Positions 16,124-24,769 of a stretch of 64,000 nucleotides of DNA are shown piece after piece (the first letter of the stretch is position 1; every line of letters starts with the position of its first letter). The translations under genes were made by a program, and so were the position numbers. The notes under the pieces are model-generated. The model worked only from the letters and a program-made list of their open reading frames with translations, searched no databases and was not told the origin of the DNA. Source of the stretch: Pseudomonas zanjanensis (GTDB taxonomy: Bacteria; Pseudomonadota; Gammaproteobacteria; Pseudomonadales; Pseudomonadaceae); NCBI RefSeq assembly GCF_014268745.2, contig NZ_JABWRB020000001.1, forward strand, positions 2,356,001 through 2,420,000, given 5' to 3'.

Positions 16124-17308
16124 ATGGTTACCGTTTTGCGTCATCACACGCTCGCCACCCTGCTGTTCGCCGGGTGGCTTGGCTTGTCGTTGTTTTCCCT
16201 GGCGCCACGCAACGCTGTCGCCGCCGAGACGGATCCGGCCCTGGGCAGCGTGACCGATCTGCTCGGGCGCCAGGTCAAGGTGCACCTCCCGGTCCGGCGG
16301 GTGATTCTCGGCGAAGGTCGCCAGTTGTACCTGGTGGCGGCGCTGGACACGCAAAACCCCATCGAACGCATCGTCGGTTGGCGCAAGGACCTGATCCAGT
16401 CCGATCCGGACACCTACGGCGCCTACCTGCGCAAATATCCCGACATCGCCAAGATCCCGACCTTCGGTGGCTTCGAGGACGGCACCTTCGACATCGAGCA
16501 GGCGATTTCCCAGCGTCCGGATGTGATCATCCTCAATATCGAAGCCCAGCACGCCACCGAGGACGCGCGTTACATCGAAAAGCTCGACGCCTTGGGCATC
16601 CCGGTGGTCTATGTCGACTTTCGCAACAACCCGATGCAGAACACCGAGCCGACCATGCGCCTGTTCGGCCAATTGTTCGGCAAGCAAGCCCGGGCCGAGG
16701 CCTTCATCGACTTTCGCAACCAGCAGATTCGACGCGTCACCGACGTCATCGAGGCGCGCCACCCTGCCCGGCCAAAGGTCTTCATCGAACGCATCGGCGG
16801 CTACACCGATGATTGCTGCCTGAGCTTCGGCAACGAGAACTTCGGCCTGTTCGTCGAAATGGCCGGTGGCGACAACATTGCCAAAGGCATCATCCCCACC
16901 ACGTTCGGCCAGTTGAACGCCGAGCAAGTGGTGGTCGCCAACCCGGCGCAGGTGGTGGTCACCAGTGCCAACTGGGAAGCCTTTGCCCCTGGCGGCCATT
17001 GGGTCGGCGTCGGCCCGGGGGCGGACATGGCCCAAGCCAGGCAAAAACTGGCGTGGTACACCCAGCGGCCGGCCTATGCCGGCATCAAGGCTCAGGACGA
17101 CCAGGCGTTCCACGCCATCTGGCACCAGTTCTACAACAGCCCCTATCAGTTCGTCGCCATCCAGCAATTGGCCAAATGGTTTCACCCGACGTTGTTTGCC
17201 GACCTGGACCCGGACGCCTCGTTCCGCCAATTGCACGAGCAGTTCCTGCCGGTCCCTTATGAACCGGGCTACGCCGTCAGCCTGCGCCAGGCCGAGGACA
17301 AGCCATGA
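16124..17308 (+). CDS. ABC transporter periplasmic ferric-siderophore binding protein
   Basis: A 394-aa periplasmic binding protein with a signal peptide at about 1-36 (cleavage near AVAAE). The body has the two-lobe type III binding-protein pattern: VTDLLGRQVKVHLPVRRVI near the N-terminus and repeated RPDVIIL/PAQVVVTSA segments, one per lobe. It should receive the siderophore from the TonB receptors and pass it to the permease. The gene overlaps the permease gene by 4 bp (ATGA). An adjacent Cys-Cys pair (DDCCLSF, near 227) is unusual and could form a vicinal disulfide. Confidence 0.87.
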   Translation: MVTVLRHHTLATLLFAGWLGLSLFSLAPRNAVAAETDPALGSVTDLLGRQVKVHLPVRRVILGEGRQLYLVAALDTQNPIERIVGWRKDLIQSDPDTYGAYLRKYPDIAKIPTFGGFEDGTFDIEQAISQRPDVIILNIEAQHATEDARYIEKLDALGIPVVYVDFRNNPMQNTEPTMRLFGQLFGKQARAEAFIDFRNQQIRRVTDVIEARHPARPKVFIERIGGYTDDCCLSFGNENFGLFVEMAGGDNIAKGIIPTTFGQLNAEQVVVANPAQVVVTSANWEAFAPGGHWVGVGPGADMAQARQKLAWYTQRPAYAGIKAQDDQAFHAIWHQFYNSPYQFVAIQQLAKWFHPTLFADLDPDASFRQLHEQFLPVPYEPGYAVSLRQAEDKP

Positions 17309-18366
17309 CCACGCTGAACGAAACCCTGGTGATGCAACGTGACACCTACCGACGCCTGGTGCTGCGCAAGCGGCTTATCCTCGCCGGGCTCGCGCTGTTG
17401 CTGATCTGCAGCGTGCTGCTCGACCTGGCCCTCGGGCCGGCGCGCTACAGCCTCGACGAAGTACTCGGCGCGCTGTTTTCACCGGACAGCGCATCGCCCC
17501 AGGTCCGCGTGGTGATGTGGGATATCCGCCTGCCCGTGGCGCTGATGGCCGTTGCAGTCGGTGCGGCGTTGTCCCTGGCCGGCGCGCAGATGCAGACGAT
17601 CCTCAACAACCCGCTGGCCAGTCCGTTCACCCTGGGCATTTCCGCTGCCGCCAGTTTCGGTGCGGCCATGGGCCTGGCGTTTGGCGTGGCCTTGTTCCCG
17701 TTGGCAGCGCAGTACATGGTGCCGCTGAACGCGTTCATCATGGCCATGCTGTCGGCCTTGCTGATCCACTTCCTGAGCCTGCGCCGCGGTGTCACTGCCG
17801 AGACCATCGTGCTGCTCGGCATCGCCCTGGTGTTCACGTTCAACGCGCTGCTGGCGCTGGTGCAATTCTTTGCCACCGAGCAAGCCGTGGCCGCCGTGGT
17901 GTTCTGGACAATGGGCAGCCTGACCAAAGCCACCTGGCCCAAGCTCGGGGTGATCTGCCTGGTGATCCTGGTCACCCTGCCGATTTTCGCCCGGCGTGCC
18001 TGGGCGTTGACCGCCCTGCGCCTGGGGGACGACAAGGCCGCGAGTTTCGGCATCAACGTGCGCAGCCTGCGTTTTCAGACGCTGATCATGGTCAGCCTGC
18101 TTGCCTCGTTCCCGGTGGCCTTTGTCGGCACCATCGGCTTCATCGGCCTGGTCGGACCGCACATCGCACGAATGCTGATCGGTGAAGACCAGCGGTTCTT
18201 CCTGCCGGCGTCCCTGCTGACCGGCGCACTGATTCTGTCCGCCAGTTCGGTGATCAGCAAAACCCTGATCCCCGGGGCCATTTTCCCCATCGGCGTGGTG
18301 ACGTCGCTGATCGGCGTGCCCTTCTTCATATCCTTGATTCTCGGTGGGAAGAAAAACTCATGGTAA
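17305..18366 (+). CDS. FecCD-family ABC permease
   Basis: A 353-aa inner-membrane permease of the FecCD family with about nine or ten transmembrane segments. Typical motifs are LAGAQMQTILNNPLASPFTLGIS around 90-115 and the late IGFIGLVGPHIARMLIGEDQR segment, which contacts the ATPase. Only one permease gene is present, so it presumably forms a homodimer. It overlaps both neighbours (4 bp and 7 bp), so the three ABC genes are one transcript. Confidence 0.92.
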   Translation: MTTLNETLVMQRDTYRRLVLRKRLILAGLALLLICSVLLDLALGPARYSLDEVLGALFSPDSASPQVRVVMWDIRLPVALMAVAVGAALSLAGAQMQTILNNPLASPFTLGISAAASFGAAMGLAFGVALFPLAAQYMVPLNAFIMAMLSALLIHFLSLRRGVTAETIVLLGIALVFTFNALLALVQFFATEQAVAAVVFWTMGSLTKATWPKLGVICLVILVTLPIFARRAWALTALRLGDDKAASFGINVRSLRFQTLIMVSLLASFPVAFVGTIGFIGLVGPHIARMLIGEDQRFFLPASLLTGALILSASSVISKTLIPGAIFPIGVVTSLIGVPFFISLILGGKKNSW

Positions 18367-19115
18367 CGATCCGGCTGGAGAATCTCGGCGCACGCTACGG
18401 CCAGCGCACGGTCATTCACGGCGTGACCACGGCAGCCTTTATCGGCGGCCAGGTGGTGGCGGTGGTCGGCCCCAACGCGGCGGGCAAGTCCACTTTGTTC
18501 AAGCGCATGGCTGGCTTGATCGACGGCCCCGGGCAAGTGGTTCTGGAAGACTCGAAAAAGGGGCCGCAGGGCATCAGCTACATGCCCCAAGGCTTGAACG
18601 CCAGCGCCCGGTTGACGGTGTACGAGTCGGTGCTGCTGGCGCGCAAGCAGCTTACGCCGGGCTGGGTCGTTCACGATGATGAACTCAAGTTGGTGGATGA
18701 CATTCTCGCCGCGCTGGGCATCACCGAACTGTCGTTCCGTAATCTCGGCGAGCTCAGCGGCGGACAGCAGCAACTGGTGTCGATCGCCCAGACCCTGGTG
18801 CGCGAACCGGAAATCCTGTTGATGGATGAACCGACCAGCGCCCTGGACATGCACCGGCAAGTCCAGGTGCTGAACTTCATGCGGGCCCTGGCGCGCAAAC
18901 GCCAGGTCATTGTGTTCATCGCCATCCATGACCTGAACCAGGCCCTGCGCTTTGCCGACCAGGTGCTGGTCATCGCCGACGGCACCGCCCAGGGCAGCGG
19001 CCCGAGCGCCGAGGTGATCAGCGAATCGATGCTGCGCAAGGTCTACAAGGTCGAGGCGCGGATCGAGCAATGCAGCCGCGGCGAGCGCCATATCCTGATC
19101 GACGATATCGTCTGA
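18360..19115 (+). CDS. Siderophore ABC transporter ATP-binding protein
   Basis: A 251-aa cytoplasmic ATPase. Walker A is GPNAAGKST (about 39-47), the ABC signature LSGGQQQ (about 131-137) and Walker B ILLMDEPTSALD (about 151-162), followed by the switch histidine in IAIHDL. It powers import through the FecCD permease. It is the last gene of the receptor/ABC operon; a GC-rich hairpin follows. Confidence 0.92.
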   Translation: MVTIRLENLGARYGQRTVIHGVTTAAFIGGQVVAVVGPNAAGKSTLFKRMAGLIDGPGQVVLEDSKKGPQGISYMPQGLNASARLTVYESVLLARKQLTPGWVVHDDELKLVDDILAALGITELSFRNLGELSGGQQQLVSIAQTLVREPEILLMDEPTSALDMHRQVQVLNFMRALARKRQVIVFIAIHDLNQALRFADQVLVIADGTAQGSGPSAEVISESMLRKVYKVEARIEQCSRGERHILIDDIV

Positions 19116-19124
19116 GCGCACACC

Positions 19125-19146
19125 CGGGCCTTGCGTCGAAGGCCCG
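19125..19146. terminator. GC-rich hairpin between convergent genes
   Basis: CGGGCCTT and AAGGCCCG form a perfect 8-bp stem with a 6-nt loop. It lies 10 bp after the ABC ATPase stop and 13 bp before the stop of the convergent chemoreceptor gene. No T-run follows on either strand, so it is a weak candidate for a shared terminator. Confidence 0.4.
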
Positions 19147-19158
19147 AGGTTGCAAGAC

Positions 19159-21120
19159 CTAGGCGACCTTGAAGCGATTGACCAACTGTTGCTGGTGCTC
19201 GGCCAGGCGCGCCAGTTCCTGGCTGGTGATGGCCGTCTGCTCGGCGCCGGCACTCACTTGGATCACCAGGTCGTTGATCTCGTTCACGTTGCGATTGATG
19301 TCTTCGGACACCGCGCTCTGCTCTTCGGCCGCGGAGGCGATCTGGATGTTACGGTCGCTGATCGTCGCCACCCCCTCGGCGATCTCCACCAGCAACTCCC
19401 CCGCGCGCTCGACTTTGCTCGCCCCGTCCTGGGCCTTGTCCAGGGTCTGCTGCATGGACAGCGCCGCGCGATCCGAACCGGCCTGCAGGTTGCTGATCAT
19501 CTGTTGAATGTTGCCTGTGGACTCCTGGGTCTTTTGCGCCAGGGTGCGCACTTCGGAGGCGACCACCGCAAAACCGCGGCCATGGTCACCGGCCCGCGCC
19601 GCTTCAATCGCCGCATTGAGCGCCAATAGATTGGTCTGTTCGGCAATGCCGCGAATCACATCGAGCACCGAGGAAATGGCATCGCTTTCCAGCTTGAGAT
19701 CACCAATGATTTGCGCGGTCTCCTCGGCCTGCCCGGACAATTGGCGGATCAGCCCGATGGTGCTTTCGATTTCCACGCGCCCTTGGGCCGTGCTGAGGTT
19801 GACCTGTTGCGACATGTGCGCCGCATCGTTGGTACTTTGCGCCACCTCGCGCACCGTGGCGCTCATCTGATTGATCGCCGTGGCCACCAGCTCGGTGCCT
19901 TGGCGCTGTTGCTCGACACTCATGCTGGTCTGGACCGTCACCGTGGAAGACTCTTGCGCAGCGGTGGCCACTTGCGCCGTGGCGTTGCCGATTTCCTGCA
20001 CGATCTCGCTGATCTCCTGCGCCATGCGATTGAGGTTGCGCGAGATCTGGCCGAACTCATCGCGGCCTTCATAGGTGGCCCTGGCGGTGAGGTCACGCTG
20101 TGCCAGGCCGTTCAGGGCCTGGTTCACATCGCGCACCGCAAGATCGATCAGGCGAATAATCACATACGACAACACCGTCACCGCCAGCAGCGCCACGACG
20201 ACCGCAGCGACGGTCAACCACAACGCACGACTTGCTTCATCGCGGCCGTGAACCGCCAGGCGGCTGATGCTTTGGCCGAGGGCGTCTTCCACCTGGCTCA
20301 TCATATCGATGCGCTGAGTGGAGAGTTCAAACCAGGCCTCTGGCTTGATGCCCAGGGACTGGCCCAATGGCACTTCGAAAGCCAGGCGCTGCAACTTACC
20401 GACTTCGACCGCAGCAGGCTTGAGCATCTGCTCGGTGAACTGTTGAAGCAAGACGGGTTGGGCCTGGCGGCGGAACGCGTCGGAATACGCAGAGAACTCA
20501 CCAAGATTGCGGCTAAAGCGCGACATCAAGGTCTCATCGAAACGATCCTGGCTGAATACCAGGCCCAGCACGACCCGTTCGCGTCCGGCCCGCTCTTTCA
20601 TCTCGATAAACTGATTGAGGGCATTGAGCGCATGAACAATGGTGGCGTTGTTGATCGTCGCTTCCAAAGAATGGGTATAGCCCATGAGCGCTTGAATGAT
20701 CTCGGTATAACGAACACCGGATTCGGTGCTGCTGATACCCAACTTATCCACTTGCCCACGAATGACGGGCAACTGGTCCAATGCCTGGAGAACATTGTCC
20801 AATTGCGCACTGTCCGACGCAGACAACCCGCGCACCACCTTGGCCGAGGCATTGGAATCCTGGCGCGCCTGGGCCATACGTTCGCCCATGGACTTGCCGC
20901 CGCTGCCCAGGAAAACCCCGCTGGCGCCGCGCTCGCGCTGCAATACCGTGATCAGTTGACTCAACTTCTGTGCCGTGGCGCTGGCGGCGACCGTGGCGTC
21001 CATATCGCGCAAGGTCTTGTAGTTGTCCACGATAAAGACGCCGGCCAAGGACAAGAATCCCAACAGAGGAAGTAGCAGGATCAATAAAAGTTTCAGACGC
21101 AGCGGTGCATTCCTGAGCAT
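19159..21120 (-). CDS. Methyl-accepting chemotaxis protein with NIT sensor domain
   Basis: A 653-aa membrane chemoreceptor. TM1 is at about 9-30. The large periplasmic region (about 50-300) has the NIT-domain pattern, starting [21 protein letters not shown]; the NIT domain is associated with nitrate/nitrite sensing. TM2 is at about 302-325, followed by HAMP and a long signalling coiled coil whose hairpin tip is [19 protein letters not shown]. It should signal through CheW/CheA. The intergenic region upstream has an ANR/DNR-type box, which would fit nitrate-related expression (inference). Confidence 0.9.
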   Translation of the reverse strand: MLRNAPLRLKLLLILLLPLLGFLSLAGVFIVDNYKTLRDMDATVAASATAQKLSQLITVLQRERGASGVFLGSGGKSMGERMAQARQDSNASAKVVRGLSASDSAQLDNVLQALDQLPVIRGQVDKLGISSTESGVRYTEIIQALMGYTHSLEATINNATIVHALNALNQFIEMKERAGRERVVLGLVFSQDRFDETLMSRFSRNLGEFSAYSDAFRRQAQPVLLQQFTEQMLKPAAVEVGKLQRLAFEVPLGQSLGIKPEAWFELSTQRIDMMSQVEDALGQSISRLAVHGRDEASRALWLTVAAVVVALLAVTVLSYVIIRLIDLAVRDVNQALNGLAQRDLTARATYEGRDEFGQISRNLNRMAQEISEIVQEIGNATAQVATAAQESSTVTVQTSMSVEQQRQGTELVATAINQMSATVREVAQSTNDAAHMSQQVNLSTAQGRVEIESTIGLIRQLSGQAEETAQIIGDLKLESDAISSVLDVIRGIAEQTNLLALNAAIEAARAGDHGRGFAVVASEVRTLAQKTQESTGNIQQMISNLQAGSDRAALSMQQTLDKAQDGASKVERAGELLVEIAEGVATISDRNIQIASAAEEQSAVSEDINRNVNEINDLVIQVSAGAEQTAITSQELARLAEHQQQLVNRFKVA

Positions 21121-21291
21121 TTCCGTTCAAGCCTCATTTCATATTGAATTAGTGACGCGTGAACTTGTTGTAGAAAGGCTTTTATACACGCTGACCTGGC
21201 GCGATCTTAGCGCAATACCAAATAGCCATCACCCCTGATAGAGCGCTGCTTGGCACTTATAACGGCGATGACGCGGGCATTTCGATTTGCC

Positions 21292-21305
21292 TTGATCAGG
21301 GTCAA
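21292..21305. promoter_or_regulatory. Candidate ANR/DNR (FNR-type) box
   Basis: TTGATCAGGGTCAA fits TTGAT-N4-GTCAA, the form used by Pseudomonas ANR and DNR. It lies 172 bp upstream of the NIT chemoreceptor start and 87 bp upstream of the mipA-like start, so it could serve either divergent gene. Confidence 0.55.
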
Positions 21306-21310
21306 GCTTT

Positions 21311-21338
21311 CGGCAAATAACGGTAAGCATCCGGTAAG
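21311..21338 (+). promoter_or_regulatory. Direct repeats, candidate OmpR-type response regulator site
   Basis: CGGCAAA (21311), CGGTAAG (21321) and CGGTAAG (21332) occur at 10- and 11-bp spacing, one helical turn, about 55-80 bp upstream of the mipA-like start. OmpR-family regulators bind such tandem repeats. The regulator encoded in the same operon (22189) is a natural candidate. Confidence 0.5.
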
Positions 21339-21391
21339 GGAAAGTGCTTAACGATAGGCACGTATTTCATCCTGTCCCGTTGGAGCACTCC

Positions 21392-22189
21392 ATGCATTTG
21401 CTGCGCTTAGCCGTTTCAACAATCCCGAGTGTCGTCCTGCTCGCCGTAGCCAGTTCGGCGATCGCCGCACAGGCCGCTGAACCTGAAACCGCCGAACCGT
21501 CTTCGTCCTGGGGACTGGGAGTCGGTGCAATCAGCAGCCAGCAGCCCTATACCGGCATCGATCGTGACAACAAGGCGATCCCGCTGATCTACTTCGAGAA
21601 CGAATACTTGCGGGTGTTCGGCCCAAACGCCGAGGTCAAGCTGACACAGCTCGAACTCAACGATACCCAGCACATCGATTTCAGCCTCGTGGGCCAGTAC
21701 GACTTCAGTGGTTATGATGCCGATGACTCACGGGTCTTCGATGGCATGAGCGACCGTAAAAGCGGCTTCTGGGCCGGCGCCAAAGTGCAGTGGCGCACCG
21801 ACTGGGTGGACGTGCACGCCGAGTGGCTGGCGGATGCATCGGGCCATAGCGACGGCCAACGTTTCAACCTGGGCCTGGAGCGATCCTGGCGGCTCGGCGA
21901 CCACATCACCCTCACGCCCCATGCAACGGCGATGTGGCAGGACAAAAAATACGTCGATTATTATTTTGGCGTGCGTGACAGTGAAGCGCGCATCGATCGC
22001 GCGGCCTATGATGGCAAGTCTGCCCTCAATACCGAGTTTGGCGTCCGGGGAAACTATATGTTCGATCAGCACCACTCTGTGTTCCTCGACCTGAAGGCGA
22101 CGCGCCTGGACAGCGAAATCAAGGACAGTCCGCTGGTAGACCGTTCTACCGAAAACAGTGCGCTGTTTGGCTACCTGTACCGCTTCTGA
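21392..22189 (+). CDS. MipA/OmpV family outer-membrane protein
   Basis: A 265-aa outer-membrane protein with a signal peptide at about 1-26 (ending AIAAQA). The mature part starts with the WGLGVGAISSQQPYTGIDRD pattern of the MipA/OmpV family and ends in YLYRF, with a C-terminal aromatic residue as needed for barrel insertion. The start at 21392 has a GGAG site 7 nt upstream; an upstream in-frame ATG at 21344 lacks one. The stop overlaps the next gene's ATG (TGATG). Encoded with a two-component system, it may be a sensor accessory or a target induced under envelope stress (inference). Confidence 0.85.
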   Translation: MHLLRLAVSTIPSVVLLAVASSAIAAQAAEPETAEPSSSWGLGVGAISSQQPYTGIDRDNKAIPLIYFENEYLRVFGPNAEVKLTQLELNDTQHIDFSLVGQYDFSGYDADDSRVFDGMSDRKSGFWAGAKVQWRTDWVDVHAEWLADASGHSDGQRFNLGLERSWRLGDHITLTPHATAMWQDKKYVDYYFGVRDSEARIDRAAYDGKSALNTEFGVRGNYMFDQHHSVFLDLKATRLDSEIKDSPLVDRSTENSALFGYLYRF

Positions 22190-22875
22190 TGAGCCGCATT
22201 CTGCTGGTCGAGGACCACGAACGCTTGGCACAGCTGGTCTGCACGGGACTGACGAACGCCGGGATTGCCGTCGATGTGATCAACCGCATGGATGGCGCGT
22301 GGGCGGCCATCCAACGGGTGCCCTACCAGGCGTTGATCCTTGATCGCGGCTTGCCAGACGGTGACGGGCTCGTCTTGTTGAAGCGTCTGCGCAGCGCCGG
22401 GCTTGGCCTGCCTTGTCTGGTGCTGACGGCACGGGATGCCTTGCATGATCGGGTACAGGGGCTCGATGCCGGTGCCGATGACTACCTGCCCAAGCCGTTC
22501 GCCATGGATGAAATGATCGCCCGTGTACGGGCCTTGCTACGAAGGCCCGTGGACTGTCGTCCTCTCGCACCCAGCCATGGTGACCTGAGCCTGCAACCCG
22601 ATACAGGCCTGCTGTACTGCGCGGACGAGAGCATCGCCCTGGCACCGGCGGAAATGCAGATCATGTTGCTGCTGTTGCGCAAGCCCGGTGAAATCGTCCG
22701 CCGCCCCCACATCGAGGCGGCAGGCTGGGGCTTGAGCGAAGCAGTCACGCCGAACGCCCTGGACGTGGCCCTGCACCGTATCCGCCGCAAGCTGCTGGCC
22801 ATCGGCTCGCGCCAACGCATTGTCAACGTGCGAGGTCTAGGTTATGCGCTGCGCCAGGTCGACGTGGTTGAGTAG
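22189..22875 (+). CDS. Two-component response regulator, OmpR/PhoB family
   Basis: A 228-aa regulator with a receiver domain (about 1-115) and a winged-helix C-terminal domain (about 130-225). The receiver has the acidic pair ED at 8-9, phospho-acceptor Asp in LILDRGLPDGDG (about 50), Thr in LVLTARD and Lys in LPKPF. It resembles QseB/PmrA-type regulators. It overlaps MipA by 1 bp and the kinase gene by 32 bp, so the three are co-translated. The target is unknown; direct repeats at 21311-21338 suggest autoregulation. Confidence 0.9.
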   Translation: MSRILLVEDHERLAQLVCTGLTNAGIAVDVINRMDGAWAAIQRVPYQALILDRGLPDGDGLVLLKRLRSAGLGLPCLVLTARDALHDRVQGLDAGADDYLPKPFAMDEMIARVRALLRRPVDCRPLAPSHGDLSLQPDTGLLYCADESIALAPAEMQIMLLLLRKPGEIVRRPHIEAAGWGLSEAVTPNALDVALHRIRRKLLAIGSRQRIVNVRGLGYALRQVDVVE

Positions 22876-24217
22876 CCTCAGGTTCAAGGTGCTGCTGGCT
22901 TACATTGCCGGCGTGGCGCTGAGCATCCTGCTGATCGTGTCGGCGGCGTTGGCCCTGGCCACCTCAGAGAGCGACATCCTGTCGGTCACGAACATGGCCG
23001 AACGCACCCAGGAGCTGGCGGAAAAACTCCAGTTCGATGCTGGCGGGCGCCCGGTGGGATTCGATCACAGCGAGGCCGATCGGGCCTGGACCTATGAAAG
23101 CATGCGGCAGGAGATCGGCTACCGCGTGCTGGACCTTTCGGCAAACGTGGCCCTGACGTCCACCGATGCGACTTTCTGGCCTGCGAGCACCTCGGTGCGT
23201 CCGGAAGAGCTGGGACAATTCAAGTTCGAGCGCCAGGGCATCCTCATGTATGGCGCCACCGCGCCGGTCGAACACGACGGCCAGACCTGGTTCCTGCAAC
23301 TGGCCGCCAGCGAACGGCTGATGGACCTCTTCCATGGGGCCTTCGCGTTGCCCTTCATGGGCGCCGGCATCGTCCTGTTCAGCCTGCTACTGCTCTTCGT
23401 CTTTGGCGCCTGCGCCTATGTCATCCTCGGCTACACGCTCAAGCCCTTGCGCGAGGTGTCCGAGTCAGCCGCGGCCATCTCGCCACGCTCCCTGCATTCA
23501 CGGCTGCAGGTCGACCGCGTGCCGTCCGAAGTCGTGCCACTGGTGGACAGCTTCAATCGGGTCCTCCAGCGCCTGGAAAATGGCTACCGGATCCAGCAGG
23601 AATTCCTGGCGACCGCGGCGCACGAACTGAAGACGCCGCTAGCACTGATACGGGCGCAGATCGAATTGATGGAAGACAGCCAAGGTCGCAATGCGCTCCT
23701 CAACGATGTGGCCCACATGACCCGTCAAACCCAGCAACTGCTGCTCCTGACCGAAGCCAGTGAAGCCCAGAACTACATCTTTGCCGCCGTCGAACTGACA
23801 GACGTCGCCAAGGAGGCCATCGAATATTTGCAGCGCATGGCCGAAGCCGTCGACGTACGCCTGGTGCTGGCCGAGGATTGCACGGGCGTTGGCCCTTGGC
23901 AGGCTGATCGCAGCGCCCTCTTCACGTTGCTGAAGAACCTGCTGGAAAACGCCCTCCAACATGCTCCTCGAGGCACCGAGGTTCGACTGGAGATCGGCAG
24001 GGATTACCTGCGCGTACGCGATTGGGGCCCCGGGGTTGATCGGGAGCAACTGCCCCAACTGTTCGTGCGCTTCTGGCGCGGGGCCCATCGCCGCGACCAT
24101 GGCGCCGGCCTGGGTTTGACGATCTGCCAGGAAATCGCCCAGGCCCATGGCTGGATGCTCTCGGCCACGAGAGCCGAGCCAGGTTTGCTGCTGCAGCTGT
24201 CCCGACGGGAACCTTGA
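22844..24217 (+). CDS. Sensor histidine kinase
   Basis: A 457-aa inner-membrane kinase with TM1 at about 14-38, a periplasmic sensor of about 130 residues, TM2 at about 168-195, a HAMP linker, HisKA with phospho-acceptor His in TAAHELKTPLALI (about 257), and HATPase with N box (LLENALQHAP), G1 (DWGPGVD) and G2 (GAGLGLTI). It partners the preceding regulator, with which it overlaps by 32 bp. Its stop is one base from the stop of the convergent next gene. Confidence 0.88.
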   Translation: MRCARSTWLSSLRFKVLLAYIAGVALSILLIVSAALALATSESDILSVTNMAERTQELAEKLQFDAGGRPVGFDHSEADRAWTYESMRQEIGYRVLDLSANVALTSTDATFWPASTSVRPEELGQFKFERQGILMYGATAPVEHDGQTWFLQLAASERLMDLFHGAFALPFMGAGIVLFSLLLLFVFGACAYVILGYTLKPLREVSESAAAISPRSLHSRLQVDRVPSEVVPLVDSFNRVLQRLENGYRIQQEFLATAAHELKTPLALIRAQIELMEDSQGRNALLNDVAHMTRQTQQLLLLTEASEAQNYIFAAVELTDVAKEAIEYLQRMAEAVDVRLVLAEDCTGVGPWQADRSALFTLLKNLLENALQHAPRGTEVRLEIGRDYLRVRDWGPGVDREQLPQLFVRFWRGAHRRDHGAGLGLTICQEIAQAHGWMLSATRAEPGLLLQLSRREP

Positions 24218-24218
24218 T

Positions 24219-24704
24219 CTACCAGCCGAGCTGCTTGTTGAAACCCAGGGCGTCATAGTAGTCGTGCTGCGTGAGAATCTTGCCCTCCTTGAGCCGGATG
24301 AAACTCACCCCCTTGAAGCTGAGGGGGCGCTGGGTGGCCGGCGTCTCGGTGCTCCAAGGCCCGGTATTGTGCCCCTTGAACTCCCATTCGAAGGCAACGC
24401 TGTCACCGTTGATGATCGGCTCGCCCAGCATCGTCCATTGCAGATCCGGCACTGCGCGCATGAACACTTCGATCACCTGGGTCTTGGCATTTTCCCGGCC
24501 CACCTGCGGTGTTCCCACCGAGGCGTCGAGAAACTCACCGTCCTCGGCGAAGTACTTCGCCGCAGCCTCCGCATCACGGGCGTTCCAAGCCTTCATGTAG
24601 TCATGGATCACGCCCAGGGTATTGTTTTGACTGGCCGCCATAACCCCATGGCTGGCCAGCATCAGGAGCAACCCAAACAGCATCGAGTGGATTCGAGACG
24701 TCAT
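24219..24704 (-). CDS. Secreted NTF2-like (SnoaL/limonene-epoxide-hydrolase fold) protein
   Basis: A 161-aa protein with a signal peptide (about 1-25, ending VMAA) and an NTF2-like domain carrying the typical IHDYMKAWNARDAEAAAKYFAEDGEF start and a central VAFEWEFKG strand. Such proteins are small cone-shaped dimers; many are enzymes or binding proteins, but none of the catalytic patterns can be assigned here. The start at 24704 has an AGGTGA site 8 nt upstream; the upstream ATG at 24725 would contain that site. It lies 45 bp after the permease gene on the same strand. Confidence 0.78.
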   Translation of the reverse strand: MTSRIHSMLFGLLLMLASHGVMAASQNNTLGVIHDYMKAWNARDAEAAAKYFAEDGEFLDASVGTPQVGRENAKTQVIEVFMRAVPDLQWTMLGEPIINGDSVAFEWEFKGHNTGPWSTETPATQRPLSFKGVSFIRLKEGKILTQHDYYDALGFNKQLGW

Positions 24705-24769
24705 AAAATATTCACCTTTTCTCATCAGAGGAATTTGCCTGCCGCGCCCGGCGGCAGGCCGTCATGTTC

